Assembly: GCA_947623745.1 (NCBI GenBank)
Contig: CANQHN010000008.1
Coordinates: 65,387 to 115,214 of the forward strand
Reading direction: 5' to 3'
DNA length: 49,828 nucleotides
Source: an uncultured Oscillospiraceae bacterium
GTDB lineage: Bacteria > Bacillota > Clostridia > Oscillospirales > Oscillospiraceae
Part shown: positions 14,611-22,032 of the stretch, one piece after another
Layout: every line of letters begins with the position of its first letter
How positions within the stretch are numbered: the first letter of the stretch is position 1
Position numbers and translations under genes: made by a program
The notes under the pieces: generated by a model
Database searches by the model: none
The model's input: the letters and a program-made list of their open reading frames with translations, nothing else
Told to the model about the DNA's origin: nothing

Positions 14611-16479
14611 ATGGCTGTAATATATGCATTATTAAGAGTACGTTTAAATAATGTACAGAGTAAACTTTTTGTTCATAAAAAATATAGTAATCATAGACGG
14701 AATAGGCACTATTTTAGTGCCAATGGCCCCTTCTTACTTCTCCCATTGGCACTAAAATGGGGCTTATTCTTATTACTTGTTATGGTTATTGTACCATGCA
14801 TTAATGCAAAAGGTGTTTCTGCCGCTTCGCTTACACTAGAGATCCCTACAACTCCACTTACTCTAGATATTTCACCCTCAGAAAACGGAACTTTTAGCAA
14901 GAGTAGCCTCGCAACAATTAAAATCTCAACGAGTGCACTGGCAGGCTATAGTTTAAGTATTAAAGCCAAAGATGGTAGCGAACTAAAAAATGAAAATACT
15001 ACTGACAAGATTACATCTATTACAGAAAATGTAGCTGAAAATGCTTTCAATACTAATTCTATTTATAATAATAAATATGGTTTTGCCTTTGGCTCATCTG
15101 GAACTTTAACTACGACAAATAATACTTTTCATTCTGGCGTTAATACGGTTATTGCTACTACCAATGAGCCTAATACCGAAGAAAATGCCTACGATATTGT
15201 TTTAGGCGCAAGGGTGAGCAGCAATATTGCTGCTGTACAATATGCTAATACTTTTGTGGTGATGGCTTCGGCGAATCCGGTACCGTACCATATCAACTAT
15301 GAAGCAAATACTGAAGATAAGGTTTCTGGCATGCCTGAAAATGGTGACGGAAAAACCGATACTGGACTTTTTGTTCTTCCGTCAAATAATCCTAAGAGGG
15401 ATAACTACAGATTTATTGGTTGGTGCGACGGGGAAACATCTGTCGAGAACGGTGTAGACATATGCGATAAAGCCACATACCAGCCAGAGGATAATTACGA
15501 ATTGACGACCAAAGACGAAGAAATCACTCTCCTAGCAATGTGGGCTGAGGATAGTAAAATTATGCAAAACTGGAAAGGCTGCGATAGTCTAAATTATAGT
15601 ACTAGAAATAATCCCCAAGAAATAACGTTGATTGATGCACGCGACAACAAAATGTATTATGTGGCGAAGCTTGCTGATGGGAGATGTTGGATGACTGAAA
15701 ATCTAGATTTGGATATCGATAGTAATAGAACTTATACGGTCGCAGATACCGATTTGGCATATGCAACTGACGATGATAAAGGTAGTAGTGTAGATGAAGA
15801 CGGCAATTATCAATGGAAGCCAGAAAAGTCTACTTACTCTACCGGAACGATTTCGAATGATCTTTCAGATTACAATGCTCGATCATATGATGTGGGAAAT
15901 TACTGTTGGAAAAGCGAAACGATTACATCTGATCGTACTCCGGGATTACAACCGGGATCTCCTGAGTTTGGCGAGTTTGCTGTGGCTTGCGTAAAACATC
16001 AAGCGGTAGTTGGCTCTGATCCACATTACCATCTCGGCAATTATTATAATTATGGTGCGGCCGTAGCTCAAAATGACACTAGTAAGAAGACAGAACAGTA
16101 TGATAAATACGAGACGTCGATATGTCCGTCTGGATGGCAATTACCGACTAGAGAAGATGACGGAATCGCGACGTTTCAAAAAGTTATAAATGCCGCCATA
16201 ACAGAAGAAGCTAGAGCCATTGGATATGAGGCAATAAAAAGCGGTAAGGAAATAGACGGTGGCAATGTCCATCTAGCTCCCTACTATTATACATTTGCCG
16301 GTTATTGGCGCGGCTCCGTTGGGCAACTTGGTTTTAAAGGCCATTTTGCCTCTAGCGTGATATATTCTTCGAACGAATCCTTTCATATTGACATAGGCGG
16401 AGAAGGATATCTTGTTGCTTTTGGTCGAGCTTGGTACCGCATGGATGCCATTTCGGTTCGTTGTGTCGCGCGTCAGTAG
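14611..16479 (+). CDS. Secreted/surface protein with InlB-like repeat and Fib_succ_major-type domain (copy 2)
   Basis: 622 residues, ATG with AGAGAGGTA upstream. Same order as copy 1: long basic N-terminus, one hydrophobic segment (about 50-68), a beta-rich domain starting SAASLTLEIP, an InlB/Flg_new-like repeat (YRFIGWCDG, ITLLAMWAEDS), then a Fib_succ_major-like domain (NWKGCD, VAKLADGRCWM, ETSICPSGWQLP) ending SVRCVARQ. It has clearly lower GC than copy 1, and the two are diverged paralogues, not a recent duplication. Adhesion or host-cell contact is a fair guess. The taxonomic style points to Saccharibacteria (recollection, not a search). The same inverted repeat as in copy 1 is found inside its coding start. 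Confidence 0.75.
   Translation: MAVIYALLRVRLNNVQSKLFVHKKYSNHRRNRHYFSANGPFLLLPLALKWGLFLLLVMVIVPCINAKGVSAASLTLEIPTTPLTLDISPSENGTFSKSSLATIKISTSALAGYSLSIKAKDGSELKNENTTDKITSITENVAENAFNTNSIYNNKYGFAFGSSGTLTTTNNTFHSGVNTVIATTNEPNTEENAYDIVLGARVSSNIAAVQYANTFVVMASANPVPYHINYEANTEDKVSGMPENGDGKTDTGLFVLPSNNPKRDNYRFIGWCDGETSVENGVDICDKATYQPEDNYELTTKDEEITLLAMWAEDSKIMQNWKGCDSLNYSTRNNPQEITLIDARDNKMYYVAKLADGRCWMTENLDLDIDSNRTYTVADTDLAYATDDDKGSSVDEDGNYQWKPEKSTYSTGTISNDLSDYNARSYDVGNYCWKSETITSDRTPGLQPGSPEFGEFAVACVKHQAVVGSDPHYHLGNYYNYGAAVAQNDTSKKTEQYDKYETSICPSGWQLPTREDDGIATFQKVINAAITEEARAIGYEAIKSGKEIDGGNVHLAPYYYTFAGYWRGSVGQLGFKGHFASSVIYSSNESFHIDIGGEGYLVAFGRAWYRMDAISVRCVARQ
14701..14768 (+). repeat. Inverted repeat inside the coding start of surface protein 2
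   Basis: Arms 14701-14726 and 14743-14768 pair over 26 nt with three differences. The inner 16 bp ATTTTAGTGCCAATGG/CCATTGGCACTAAAAT are perfect and the 16-nt loop contains TACTTCTC, as in copy 1. It encodes FSANG...LPLALKW directly before the hydrophobic segment. Confidence 0.8.
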
Positions 16480-16544
16480 CTCTTGCTCCCGCCTTAGCTC
16501 TTGGGACCATAGGCTATGGTGGCTTATGCCGATTGTAACAGTTT

Positions 16545-16601
16545 GTCCGGAAAAAGGGGTACAGTGCATTGTCCGAGTCCGGAAAACGGGGTACAGTTCA
16601 T
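16545..16601. repeat. Two 25-bp direct repeats, probable insertion-sequence end remnant
   Basis: GTCCGGAAAA(A/C)GGGGTACAG(T)... occurs at 16545-16569 and 16577-16601 (period 32 bp, two differences). Repeated GTCCGGAAAA-GGGGTACA blocks look like transposase binding sites at the end of an insertion sequence, but no transposase gene is present, so it would be a leftover end. Confidence 0.5.
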
Positions 16602-16613
16602 ACAGTTCAATTC

Positions 16614-16700
16614 TCACGGATAATTCAAAAAATGGTGCACTGCACCAAAAAGCGCTATCTGAGAGTCAACCACGCTCACGCTTAAAAGAATTATCCGTGA
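16614..16700. repeat. 13-bp inverted repeat enclosing a short palindrome, near the island boundary
   Basis: TCACGGATAATTC (16614-16626) and GAATTATCCGTGA (16688-16700) are perfect inverted copies. Between them lies TGGTGCACTGCACCA at about 16634-16648. It resembles a relic of a small mobile element or a recombination site, about 200 bp from the 3' end of tRNA-Leu. Confidence 0.5.
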
Positions 16701-16827
16701 CGAAATCGGTGCATAGGCTCCAAATCAGGCTGTTTTACCATATTTGAGACGACAGGTCCAATCCAAAATCCGGTGCGATTTGAGCAGCATCAGCTTGCCA
16801 ACTCAGAGTGAATTTGGTGCAAAAACG

Positions 16828-16860
16828 AAGGAACACCCCCGAATAACAGGGGTGTTCCTT
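16828..16860 (-). terminator. Terminator of tRNA-Leu
   Basis: The stem AAGGAACACCCC/GGGGTGTTCCTT is followed on the minus strand by TTCGTTTTTG. It lies 45 bp after the tRNA 3' end. Confidence 0.8.
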
Positions 16861-16904
16861 ATTGAGTTGCACGGCAGGTTGTTCTCCAACCTGACCACGC
16901 AAGG

Positions 16905-16991
16905 TGGTGCGGCTGACGGGAGTCGAACCCGTACGCCCGTCCGGACACAAGCACCTCAAGCTTGCCAGTCTACCAATTCCAGCACAGCCGC
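16905..16991 (-). tRNA. tRNA-Leu (anticodon GAG)
   Basis: The acceptor stem GCGGCTG/CAGCCGC, discriminator A and encoded CCA (16905-16907) are visible. The anticodon arm CAAGC-TTGAGGT-GCTTG shows GAG; there is a long variable arm, and the T-arm contains GGGTTCGACTCCC. The 87-nt length suits a class II leucine tRNA. Its 3' end faces the low-GC island on the left, so it is the likely integration site of that island. Confidence 0.95.
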
Positions 16992-17019
16992 ATATGCGGT
17001 TCATTTGAACCGCTTGATT

Positions 17020-17048
17020 ATTATACTGTCCCCTGCGGGATTTGTCAA
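17020..17048 (-). promoter_or_regulatory. Strong consensus promoter of tRNA-Leu
   Basis: On the minus strand, TTGACA (17048-17043), a 17-bp spacer and TATAAT (17025-17020): a perfect sigma-70/sigma-A consensus. The palindrome GCGGTTCATTTGAACCGC (16996-17013) lies between promoter and tRNA. Confidence 0.85.
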
Positions 17049-17055
17049 TCCCAAT

Positions 17056-17439
17056 TTAATGGGCGGAGGCACCATTTTTGATGGCCTCCCGCTCCCGGCA
17101 CAGCTCGGCGTGGAGCTGGAGGGAGTTCCAGTCCCGGTTGGTGTCAGTGAGCACCGCTTTCAGGGGGATGGGAGGCAGCTTTGCGGTGCGGATGACCGCC
17201 AGCACCTGGTCCAGGAAGGCGTTCCCCAGGCCGCAGAATACCAGCATGGCCTCGGTGATGGGCTCCGCGGCCTCGGCCGGCTCGCCCGCGCCGGCGGCCA
17301 GCTCCCCCAGGGTCAGGTGGTAGCGGTCGGGGGTGACAGGGCGCATCCGCAGGCGGAGCATGGCGAAGATCTGCCGCAGCTTGGAGAACTCCTCGCCGGA
17401 GCAGTTATACATCAGAACGGTGCCGGAGTTGACTTTCAT
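17056..17439 (-). CDS. DUF3783 family protein
   Basis: 127 residues, ATG with AAAGGA about 9 nt upstream. It starts MKVNSGTVLMYNCSGEEFSKLRQI, continues with EAMLVFCGLGNAFLDQVLA and ends with a LKAVLTDTNRDWNSLQLHAEL block. This pattern is that of the small DUF3783 proteins of Clostridia, of unknown function. It is a soluble cytoplasmic protein. It follows MetY on the same strand across a 60-bp gap with a hairpin; co-transcription is possible but a functional link is not evident. Confidence 0.8.
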   Translation of the reverse strand: MKVNSGTVLMYNCSGEEFSKLRQIFAMLRLRMRPVTPDRYHLTLGELAAGAGEPAEAAEPITEAMLVFCGLGNAFLDQVLAVIRTAKLPPIPLKAVLTDTNRDWNSLQLHAELCREREAIKNGASAH

Positions 17440-17460
17440 GGGTGAAGTTCCTTTCGTCGC

Positions 17461-17487
17461 GGGCGGGCGGCCATCGGCCGCCCGCCC
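17461..17487. repeat. GC-rich hairpin between MetY and DUF3783 genes
   Basis: GGGCGGGCGGCC-AT-CGGCCGCCCGCCC forms a strong stem. The T-rich stretch (ATTTTGTTT) is on the plus-strand side, opposite to the direction of the genes here, so it is not a standard terminator for MetY. It may slow or stabilise the transcript. Confidence 0.5.
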
Positions 17488-17499
17488 ATTTTGTTTGTA

Positions 17500-18783
17500 T
17501 TACACCTGGTCCAGTGCCTGGGAGATGTCCGCAATCAGGTCGGCCGCGTCCTCCAGGCCGCAGCTCATCCGCACCAGGTCGGCGGTGATGCCGGCGGCGA
17601 TGAGCTCCTCGTCGTTCATCTGCCGGTGGGTGGCGGAGGCGGGGTGGAGGCAGCAGGTCCGGGCGTCGGCCACGTGGGTCTCGATGGCGGCCAGCTTCAA
17701 ATGCTTCATGAAGGTCTCGGCGGCCTTGCGCCCGCCCTTGACCCCGAAGGACACCACGCCGCAGGTGCCGTTAGGCATGTACTTCATGGCGGTGTCGTAG
17801 TACTTGTCCCCCTCCAGGCCGGGGTAGGTGACGAAGGACACCTTGGGGTGGTTTTTCAGGAACTTGGCCACCGCCAGGCCGTTCTCACAGTGCCGGGGCA
17901 TCCGGACGTGGAGGCTCTCCAGGCCCAGGTTCAGCAAAAAGGCGTTCTGGGGGGACTGGATGGAGCCGAAGTCCCGCATGAGCTGGGCGGTGCACTTGGT
18001 GATGAAAGCCCCGCCCAGGCCGAACTTCTCCGCGTAGGTGACGCCGTGGTAGCTGTCGTCAGGGGTGGTGAGGCCGGGGAACTTGTCCGCGTGGGCGAAC
18101 CAGTCGAACTTGCCGGAGTCCACGATGGCGCCGCCCACCCCGGCCCCGTGGCCGTCCATGTACTTGGTGGTGGAGTGGGTGACGATATCGGCCCCCCACT
18201 CAAAGGGCCGGCAGTTCACCGGCGTGGCGAAGGTGTTGTCCACGATGAGGGGCACCCCGTGGGCGTGGGCGGCCCGGGCGAACTTCTCGATGTCCAGCAC
18301 CGTCAGGGCCGGGTTGGCGATGGTCTCGCCGAACACCGCCTTGGTGTTGGGCCGGAAGGCCGCGGCCAGCTCCTCCTCGGAGCAGTCGGGGGCAACGAAG
18401 GTGAAGTCGATGCCCATCTTCCGCATGGTGACGTGGAACAGGTTATAGGTCCCGCCGTAAATGGTGGAGGAGGCCACCACATGGTCGCCGCAGTTGGCGA
18501 TGTTGAACACGGCGTAGAAGTTGGCGGCCTGGCCGGAGGAGGTCAGCATGGCCGCCGTGCCGCCCTCCAGGGCCGCGATCTTGGCCGCCACCATGTCGTT
18601 GGTGGGGTTCTGGAGCCGGGTGTAGAAGTAGCCGCTCTCCTCCAGGTCGAACAGCCTGCCCATGTGCTCGCTGGTGTCGTACTTGAAGGTGGTGGACTGG
18701 ATGATGGGGATCTGGCGGGGCTCGCCGTTGCCGGGGGTGTAGCCCGCCTGGACGCATTTCGTGCCGATGGAGTGGTCGCTCAT
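17500..18783 (-). CDS. metY: O-acetylhomoserine aminocarboxypropyltransferase / sulfhydrylase
   Basis: 427 residues, full length for the Cys/Met-metabolism PLP enzymes. Seen: YTRLQNPTND near 54-63, SSGQAA near 82-87, the SSTIYGGTYNLF region, VDNTFATP near 181-188 and the PLP-lysine motif THSTTKYMDGHG with Lys207. It makes homocysteine (or methionine precursors) from O-acetylhomoserine and sulfide in the cytoplasm. Among the family, the length and the DNTFATPVNCRPFEWGADIV block favour MetY over cystathionine gamma-synthase. RBS AGAAGG upstream of the ATG. It is probably monocistronic with its own promoter; I see no SAM riboswitch in its 96-bp leader. Confidence 0.92.
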   Translation of the reverse strand: MSDHSIGTKCVQAGYTPGNGEPRQIPIIQSTTFKYDTSEHMGRLFDLEESGYFYTRLQNPTNDMVAAKIAALEGGTAAMLTSSGQAANFYAVFNIANCGDHVVASSTIYGGTYNLFHVTMRKMGIDFTFVAPDCSEEELAAAFRPNTKAVFGETIANPALTVLDIEKFARAAHAHGVPLIVDNTFATPVNCRPFEWGADIVTHSTTKYMDGHGAGVGGAIVDSGKFDWFAHADKFPGLTTPDDSYHGVTYAEKFGLGGAFITKCTAQLMRDFGSIQSPQNAFLLNLGLESLHVRMPRHCENGLAVAKFLKNHPKVSFVTYPGLEGDKYYDTAMKYMPNGTCGVVSFGVKGGRKAAETFMKHLKLAAIETHVADARTCCLHPASATHRQMNDEELIAAGITADLVRMSCGLEDAADLIADISQALDQV

Positions 18784-18824
18784 AACAGGTTGCCTTCTTT
18801 CCGCAGGATTTTTGGTGGTTCTAA

Positions 18825-18852
18825 GATTAACGGGATTTCAAGCGTTTGTCAA
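18825..18852 (-). promoter_or_regulatory. Predicted metY promoter
   Basis: On the minus strand, TTGACA at 18852-18847, a 16-bp spacer, then TTAATC at 18830-18825. It lies 42-69 bp before the metY ATG. Confidence 0.6.
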
Positions 18853-18879
18853 GAAAAAGTGTGGCCGCGCCGGCCGGGG

Positions 18880-19356
18880 TCAGGACCCGTCCGGCGACGC
18901 CTCGCCGGGCGTCAGGATCTGGTGGCTGCGGTAGGGCATGCTCCGCCCGGCCACGGTGATGGACACACTGTCCACCCCCTCCAGCTGGCACAGGGTCAGG
19001 GTGACGCAGTAGTCGGCCAGGGTGAGGGACACGTCGGTCAGACCGCCGTAGGCCTCAGAGAAGTCCGCCGTGAGCAGCCCGTCCTCCAGGGAGACGCTGC
19101 GGAGGTAGCACCCGGCGGGGAAGGGGGAGCGCAGGTCCTCCCCCTGGGGACCGGCGAGCAGGGCGGAGAGCAGCTGCTCCGGGGTGGGATCGTCCCCGCC
19201 GGTGTAGTCCTCCCCCACGATGGCCGGGCCGTGGGCCAGGGTGGAGAGGAAGTAGAGCTGGATGCCCTGGGCGGACTGGTCGGGGTCCCGCCCCCGGCAG
19301 CCAGCCAGGGGGAGCAGGAGCAGCAGGACCAGCGGCAGGCATATCATCCGTTTCAC
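18880..19356 (-). CDS. GerMN-domain lipoprotein
   Basis: About 158 residues. The GTG at 19356 overlaps the kinase stop codon by 4 nt; an ATG three codons on is the alternative. Seen: a lipoprotein signal (LPLVLLLLLPLAGC) with the lipobox Cys, followed by one GerMN domain (IQLYFLS, TPEQLLSALLAGP, LTADFSEAYGG, DSVSITVAGR). GerMN proteins are known in sporulation/germination and in cell-envelope two-component loci. It should sit on the outer face of the membrane. Coupling to the sensor kinase suggests it modulates kinase signalling or is part of the same envelope response (inference). Confidence 0.85.
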   Translation of the reverse strand: MKRMICLPLVLLLLLPLAGCRGRDPDQSAQGIQLYFLSTLAHGPAIVGEDYTGGDDPTPEQLLSALLAGPQGEDLRSPFPAGCYLRSVSLEDGLLTADFSEAYGGLTDVSLTLADYCVTLTLCQLEGVDSVSITVAGRSMPYRSHQILTPGEASPDGS

Positions 19357-20918
19357 GGCGCGTCTCCTCCCTCCTGGATGGGCTGGTAGAGGGGGAACCC
19401 GGCGGTGAACACGCTGCCCTGGGGCTGGTTGGGGCGCACAGTGATCCACCCGCTGTGGCGGCGCACCGCGTCCCGCACAATGGACAGCCCCAGCCCGGTG
19501 CCCCCGGCGGCCCGGGATCGGGCCTTGTCCACCCGGTAGAAGCGGTTGAACACCTTGGGCCGGTCCTCCTCCGGGATGCCCAGGCCGGTGTCGGCCACCT
19601 CCAGGATGACTTGTCCGTCGTCCAGGTAGGTGCGCACCCAGACCTGGCCGTTGGGCACGTTGTATTTGATGGCGTTTTCGATCAGGTTGAAGCACACCTG
19701 GTGCAGCTCGTCCGGGGCACCCAGGATGACGCAGCCGGGGTGCAGGTCGGGCTCCAGGGCGACGCCCCGGGCCTCAGCCAGAGGGGACAGCATGGGCAGC
19801 ACCCGGTCCACCACGTCGTTCAGGTCCACCGGCTCTGTCTCCAGGGGGGGCAGGCTGTCCAGGCGGGTGAGGGTGAGCAGATGCTCGGTGATGCGGGTGA
19901 GCCGCTCGGCCTCCCGGCCGATGTCGGAGACGAACTCCCGCACGGTCTCCCGGTCCATGCCGTCGGTCTGTAGGATGGAGTCGGTGAGCAGGCGGATGGA
20001 GGCCAGGGGGGTCTTCAATTCGTGGGAGGCGTCGGAGACAAAGCGGCGGCGGACCTCCTCGGTGGTCTGGAGACGGTCGGTGAGCTGGTTGAACTCCTCG
20101 GCCAGCTGGGCCATCTCGTCCCGGCCGGTGGGCTGGAGCCGGTGGCCGTACTCCCCCTCGCCCACGATGCGGATGGCCCGCAGCAGGGCCCCCACCCGGG
20201 TGGTGAGCAGGCGGGAGAAGAAGAAGCTCATCACCAGGGTGACGGCGGCGATGACCAGGGAGATGATCTGCAGGTTGTGCTGCAGGCTCAGCAGCAGGGA
20301 GCCCAGGGCGGCGTCCTCCTCATAGAGGTAGATGGCGCCGATGGTCATGCCCCGGTAGACGATGGGCATGGCGGCGCTGGAGGCGAACAGGCCGTCCCGA
20401 AACACGGAGTAGACGTTGTCGTACCCGCGCAGGGCCAGGACGACCTCCTGGGACAGGGCGTAGCGGTACACCGGGGCCTCGGCGGGGGCCGCGGCCTCCA
20501 CCGCCGCCATCTCCGCGGTTTCCTCGACGGGTATATCCCCGCTTTCGTTTTCCTCCGGCGGGGCCTGGGCGTCCTGGCCGGGGGAGGGCTGGCGCAGGCT
20601 GTCATAGAGCACCAGACCGGCCGGGTCAGTGACCAGGATGTGGGACAGCCCGGTGGTGTCCAGCATGTTCATCACCCGCTCCACCTGCTCGGGGGAGAGG
20701 GACTCCAGCTCCATCAGGGCGGAGGAGAACACGGCGGCCTGACTGCGCATGGAGTTCTCCTTGGAGCCGAAGATCAGGTCCTGGGAGGCGATGACGGGGT
20801 AGGTGTTGAGCAGCAGCAGCACCACGGCGAAGATGACCAGGTAGCTGACGGCGTATTTGAACTGGAGGGAGGAGAGAAAGGGGACGCTCCTGCGCTTTTT
20901 GAATGCCTGTTCAGGCAA
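19353..20918 (-). CDS. Membrane sensor histidine kinase (HAMP-HisKA-HATPase)
   Basis: 521 residues from a TTG with AGGAGG 9 nt upstream (an overlapping ATG frame stops after four codons). Seen: TM1 at about 20-45, an extracytoplasmic sensor region to about 215 with an Ala/Glu/Pro-rich insert, TM2, HAMP, an H-box SDASHELKTPLASIR with His near 299, the N-box NLIENAIKY, and the G-boxes DTGLGIPEED and GGTGLGLSIV. This resembles the PhoR/WalK class. No response regulator gene lies beside it: the upstream gene is uridine phosphorylase and the downstream gene is the GerMN lipoprotein. Its partner must be encoded elsewhere. Confidence 0.93.
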   Translation of the reverse strand: MPEQAFKKRRSVPFLSSLQFKYAVSYLVIFAVVLLLLNTYPVIASQDLIFGSKENSMRSQAAVFSSALMELESLSPEQVERVMNMLDTTGLSHILVTDPAGLVLYDSLRQPSPGQDAQAPPEENESGDIPVEETAEMAAVEAAAPAEAPVYRYALSQEVVLALRGYDNVYSVFRDGLFASSAAMPIVYRGMTIGAIYLYEEDAALGSLLLSLQHNLQIISLVIAAVTLVMSFFFSRLLTTRVGALLRAIRIVGEGEYGHRLQPTGRDEMAQLAEEFNQLTDRLQTTEEVRRRFVSDASHELKTPLASIRLLTDSILQTDGMDRETVREFVSDIGREAERLTRITEHLLTLTRLDSLPPLETEPVDLNDVVDRVLPMLSPLAEARGVALEPDLHPGCVILGAPDELHQVCFNLIENAIKYNVPNGQVWVRTYLDDGQVILEVADTGLGIPEEDRPKVFNRFYRVDKARSRAAGGTGLGLSIVRDAVRRHSGWITVRPNQPQGSVFTAGFPLYQPIQEGGDAP

Positions 20919-20957
20919 CGCACATTCCTCCTCTCTTGAAAATTCCTCCGGGGACGG

Positions 20958-21725
20958 TCAGTTCTCCCGGTCCCGGGCGATGAGCAGCTTCAGGGCGGCC
21001 ACCCCAACCTGGACGGCGGAGGAGGTGTCGTGCTGCTCCTCCTGGTCCAGACCGGCGGCCTCCCGCTCCTGGTTCCAGATGACGTGGAACACCGAGCCGC
21101 AGCGCACCCGCCGGGCGGCGGCCACGGCGAACAGGGCGGCGGACTCCATCTCGGAGGCCAGCACCCCCAGCCGTTTCCAGGCCTCCCACTTCTGCTCCAG
21201 CTCACAGGACACGGGCATCCGGCCCGGGGAGTGCTGGCCGTAGAAGGAGTCCTTGCACTGTACCACCCCGGCCTTCCAGGGCTTGCCCAGCTCCTGGGCG
21301 GCCTGGACCAGGGCGGTGAGCACGGCGTAGTCTGGCACGGCGGGCCACTCCAGGGGGGCGTACTCCCGGCTGGTGCCCTCCATGCGCACCGCGCCGGTGG
21401 CCACCACCACGTCCCCGGCGCGCACGGACAGGTCGATGCCCCCGCAGGTGCCCACCCGGACGAAGGTGTGGGCCCCCAGGTTGGCCAGCTCCTCCATGGC
21501 GATGGCCGCCGAGGGGCCGCCGATGCCGGTGGAGCACACCGTCACCCGCTCCCCCAGCAGGGAGCCGTTCCAGATCTCATACTCCCGATTGGACTTGACA
21601 AAGACGGGGTCGTCGAAGTACTGGGCGATGGCCCTGCACCGCCCCGGGTCGCCGGGGAGGATGACGTATTTGCCCACCTCGCCGGGGCCGCAGCAGATGT
21701 GGTACTGGATCTCGCGCTCTTGCAT
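20958..21725 (-). CDS. udp: Uridine phosphorylase-like nucleoside phosphorylase
   Basis: 255 residues from the ATG at 21725 (GAGGTG upstream); longer frames run into intergenic sequence. Seen: a phosphate-binding N-terminus [42 protein letters not shown] and the late [20 protein letters not shown] block with the Glu-Met-Glu ribose site, all typical of the NP-I family, uridine phosphorylase type. It cleaves uridine with phosphate to uracil and ribose-1-phosphate. It is transcribed divergently from trkA. Substrate preference within NP-I is inferred from the overall pattern. Confidence 0.88.
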   Translation of the reverse strand: MQEREIQYHICCGPGEVGKYVILPGDPGRCRAIAQYFDDPVFVKSNREYEIWNGSLLGERVTVCSTGIGGPSAAIAMEELANLGAHTFVRVGTCGGIDLSVRAGDVVVATGAVRMEGTSREYAPLEWPAVPDYAVLTALVQAAQELGKPWKAGVVQCKDSFYGQHSPGRMPVSCELEQKWEAWKRLGVLASEMESAALFAVAAARRVRCGSVFHVIWNQEREAAGLDQEEQHDTSSAVQVGVAALKLLIARDREN

Positions 21726-22032
21726 GGGGGACACCTCGTTTCCTGACATTTTTTGGCGGAAAAGGTTCCGTAGGACGGATGATTTCTCCTTATTATACTG
21801 CGTTTGCCGGCGGGGCGCAAGGGAATGTGGAAATGCGGAAAGAAATATGGAAGAAATGGGAAAGTATGGCCGCCGCCTCTTGCTTTTTGGGGCGGAATCC
21901 CTTATGATAATAAAAGTATCCTTGTGCCGTCCGGCGGACGGCGTTTTGATAGGGCCCGGACCGCCGGCGGTGCGTCCGGCGGGGCCAGACCGCGGGAGCG
22001 GGCGGCCCCGGGCTGAGAAGGAGGAGCAGGAT
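21726..22032. promoter_or_regulatory. Divergent promoter region udp/trkA with GC-rich hairpins
   Basis: 307 bp without a gene. An AT-rich island with TATGATAATA at about 21904-21913 is a likely -10 region for trkA. The transcript would then carry GC-rich stems (for example GCCGTCC/GGACGGC around 21928-21944 and CCGCCGGCGG around 21960). I cannot recognise a c-di-AMP (ydaO) riboswitch, which often precedes potassium transporters. Confidence 0.45.

Noticed and set aside
17461-17487. Terminator of metY
   Set aside because: Strong stem, but the T-rich side is on the opposite strand to metY.
18784-18879. SAM or T-box riboswitch before metY
   Set aside because: Only about 96 bp of leader with a plain promoter and a ribosome-binding site; no room for the conserved structure.
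17491-19389. Very long plus-strand open frame (632 codons) and others like it at 20022-20939, 21793-24882, 26347-28899 and 35008-36735
   Set aside because: They lie opposite well-recognised genes (metY, kinase, trkA/trkH, fusA, MMPL). In GC-rich DNA the opposite strand often stays open, and the translations are low-complexity Gly/His/Val/Gln-rich.
21726-22032. c-di-AMP (ydaO) riboswitch before trkA
   Set aside because: The leader has GC-rich hairpins only; I could not match the conserved riboswitch blocks.
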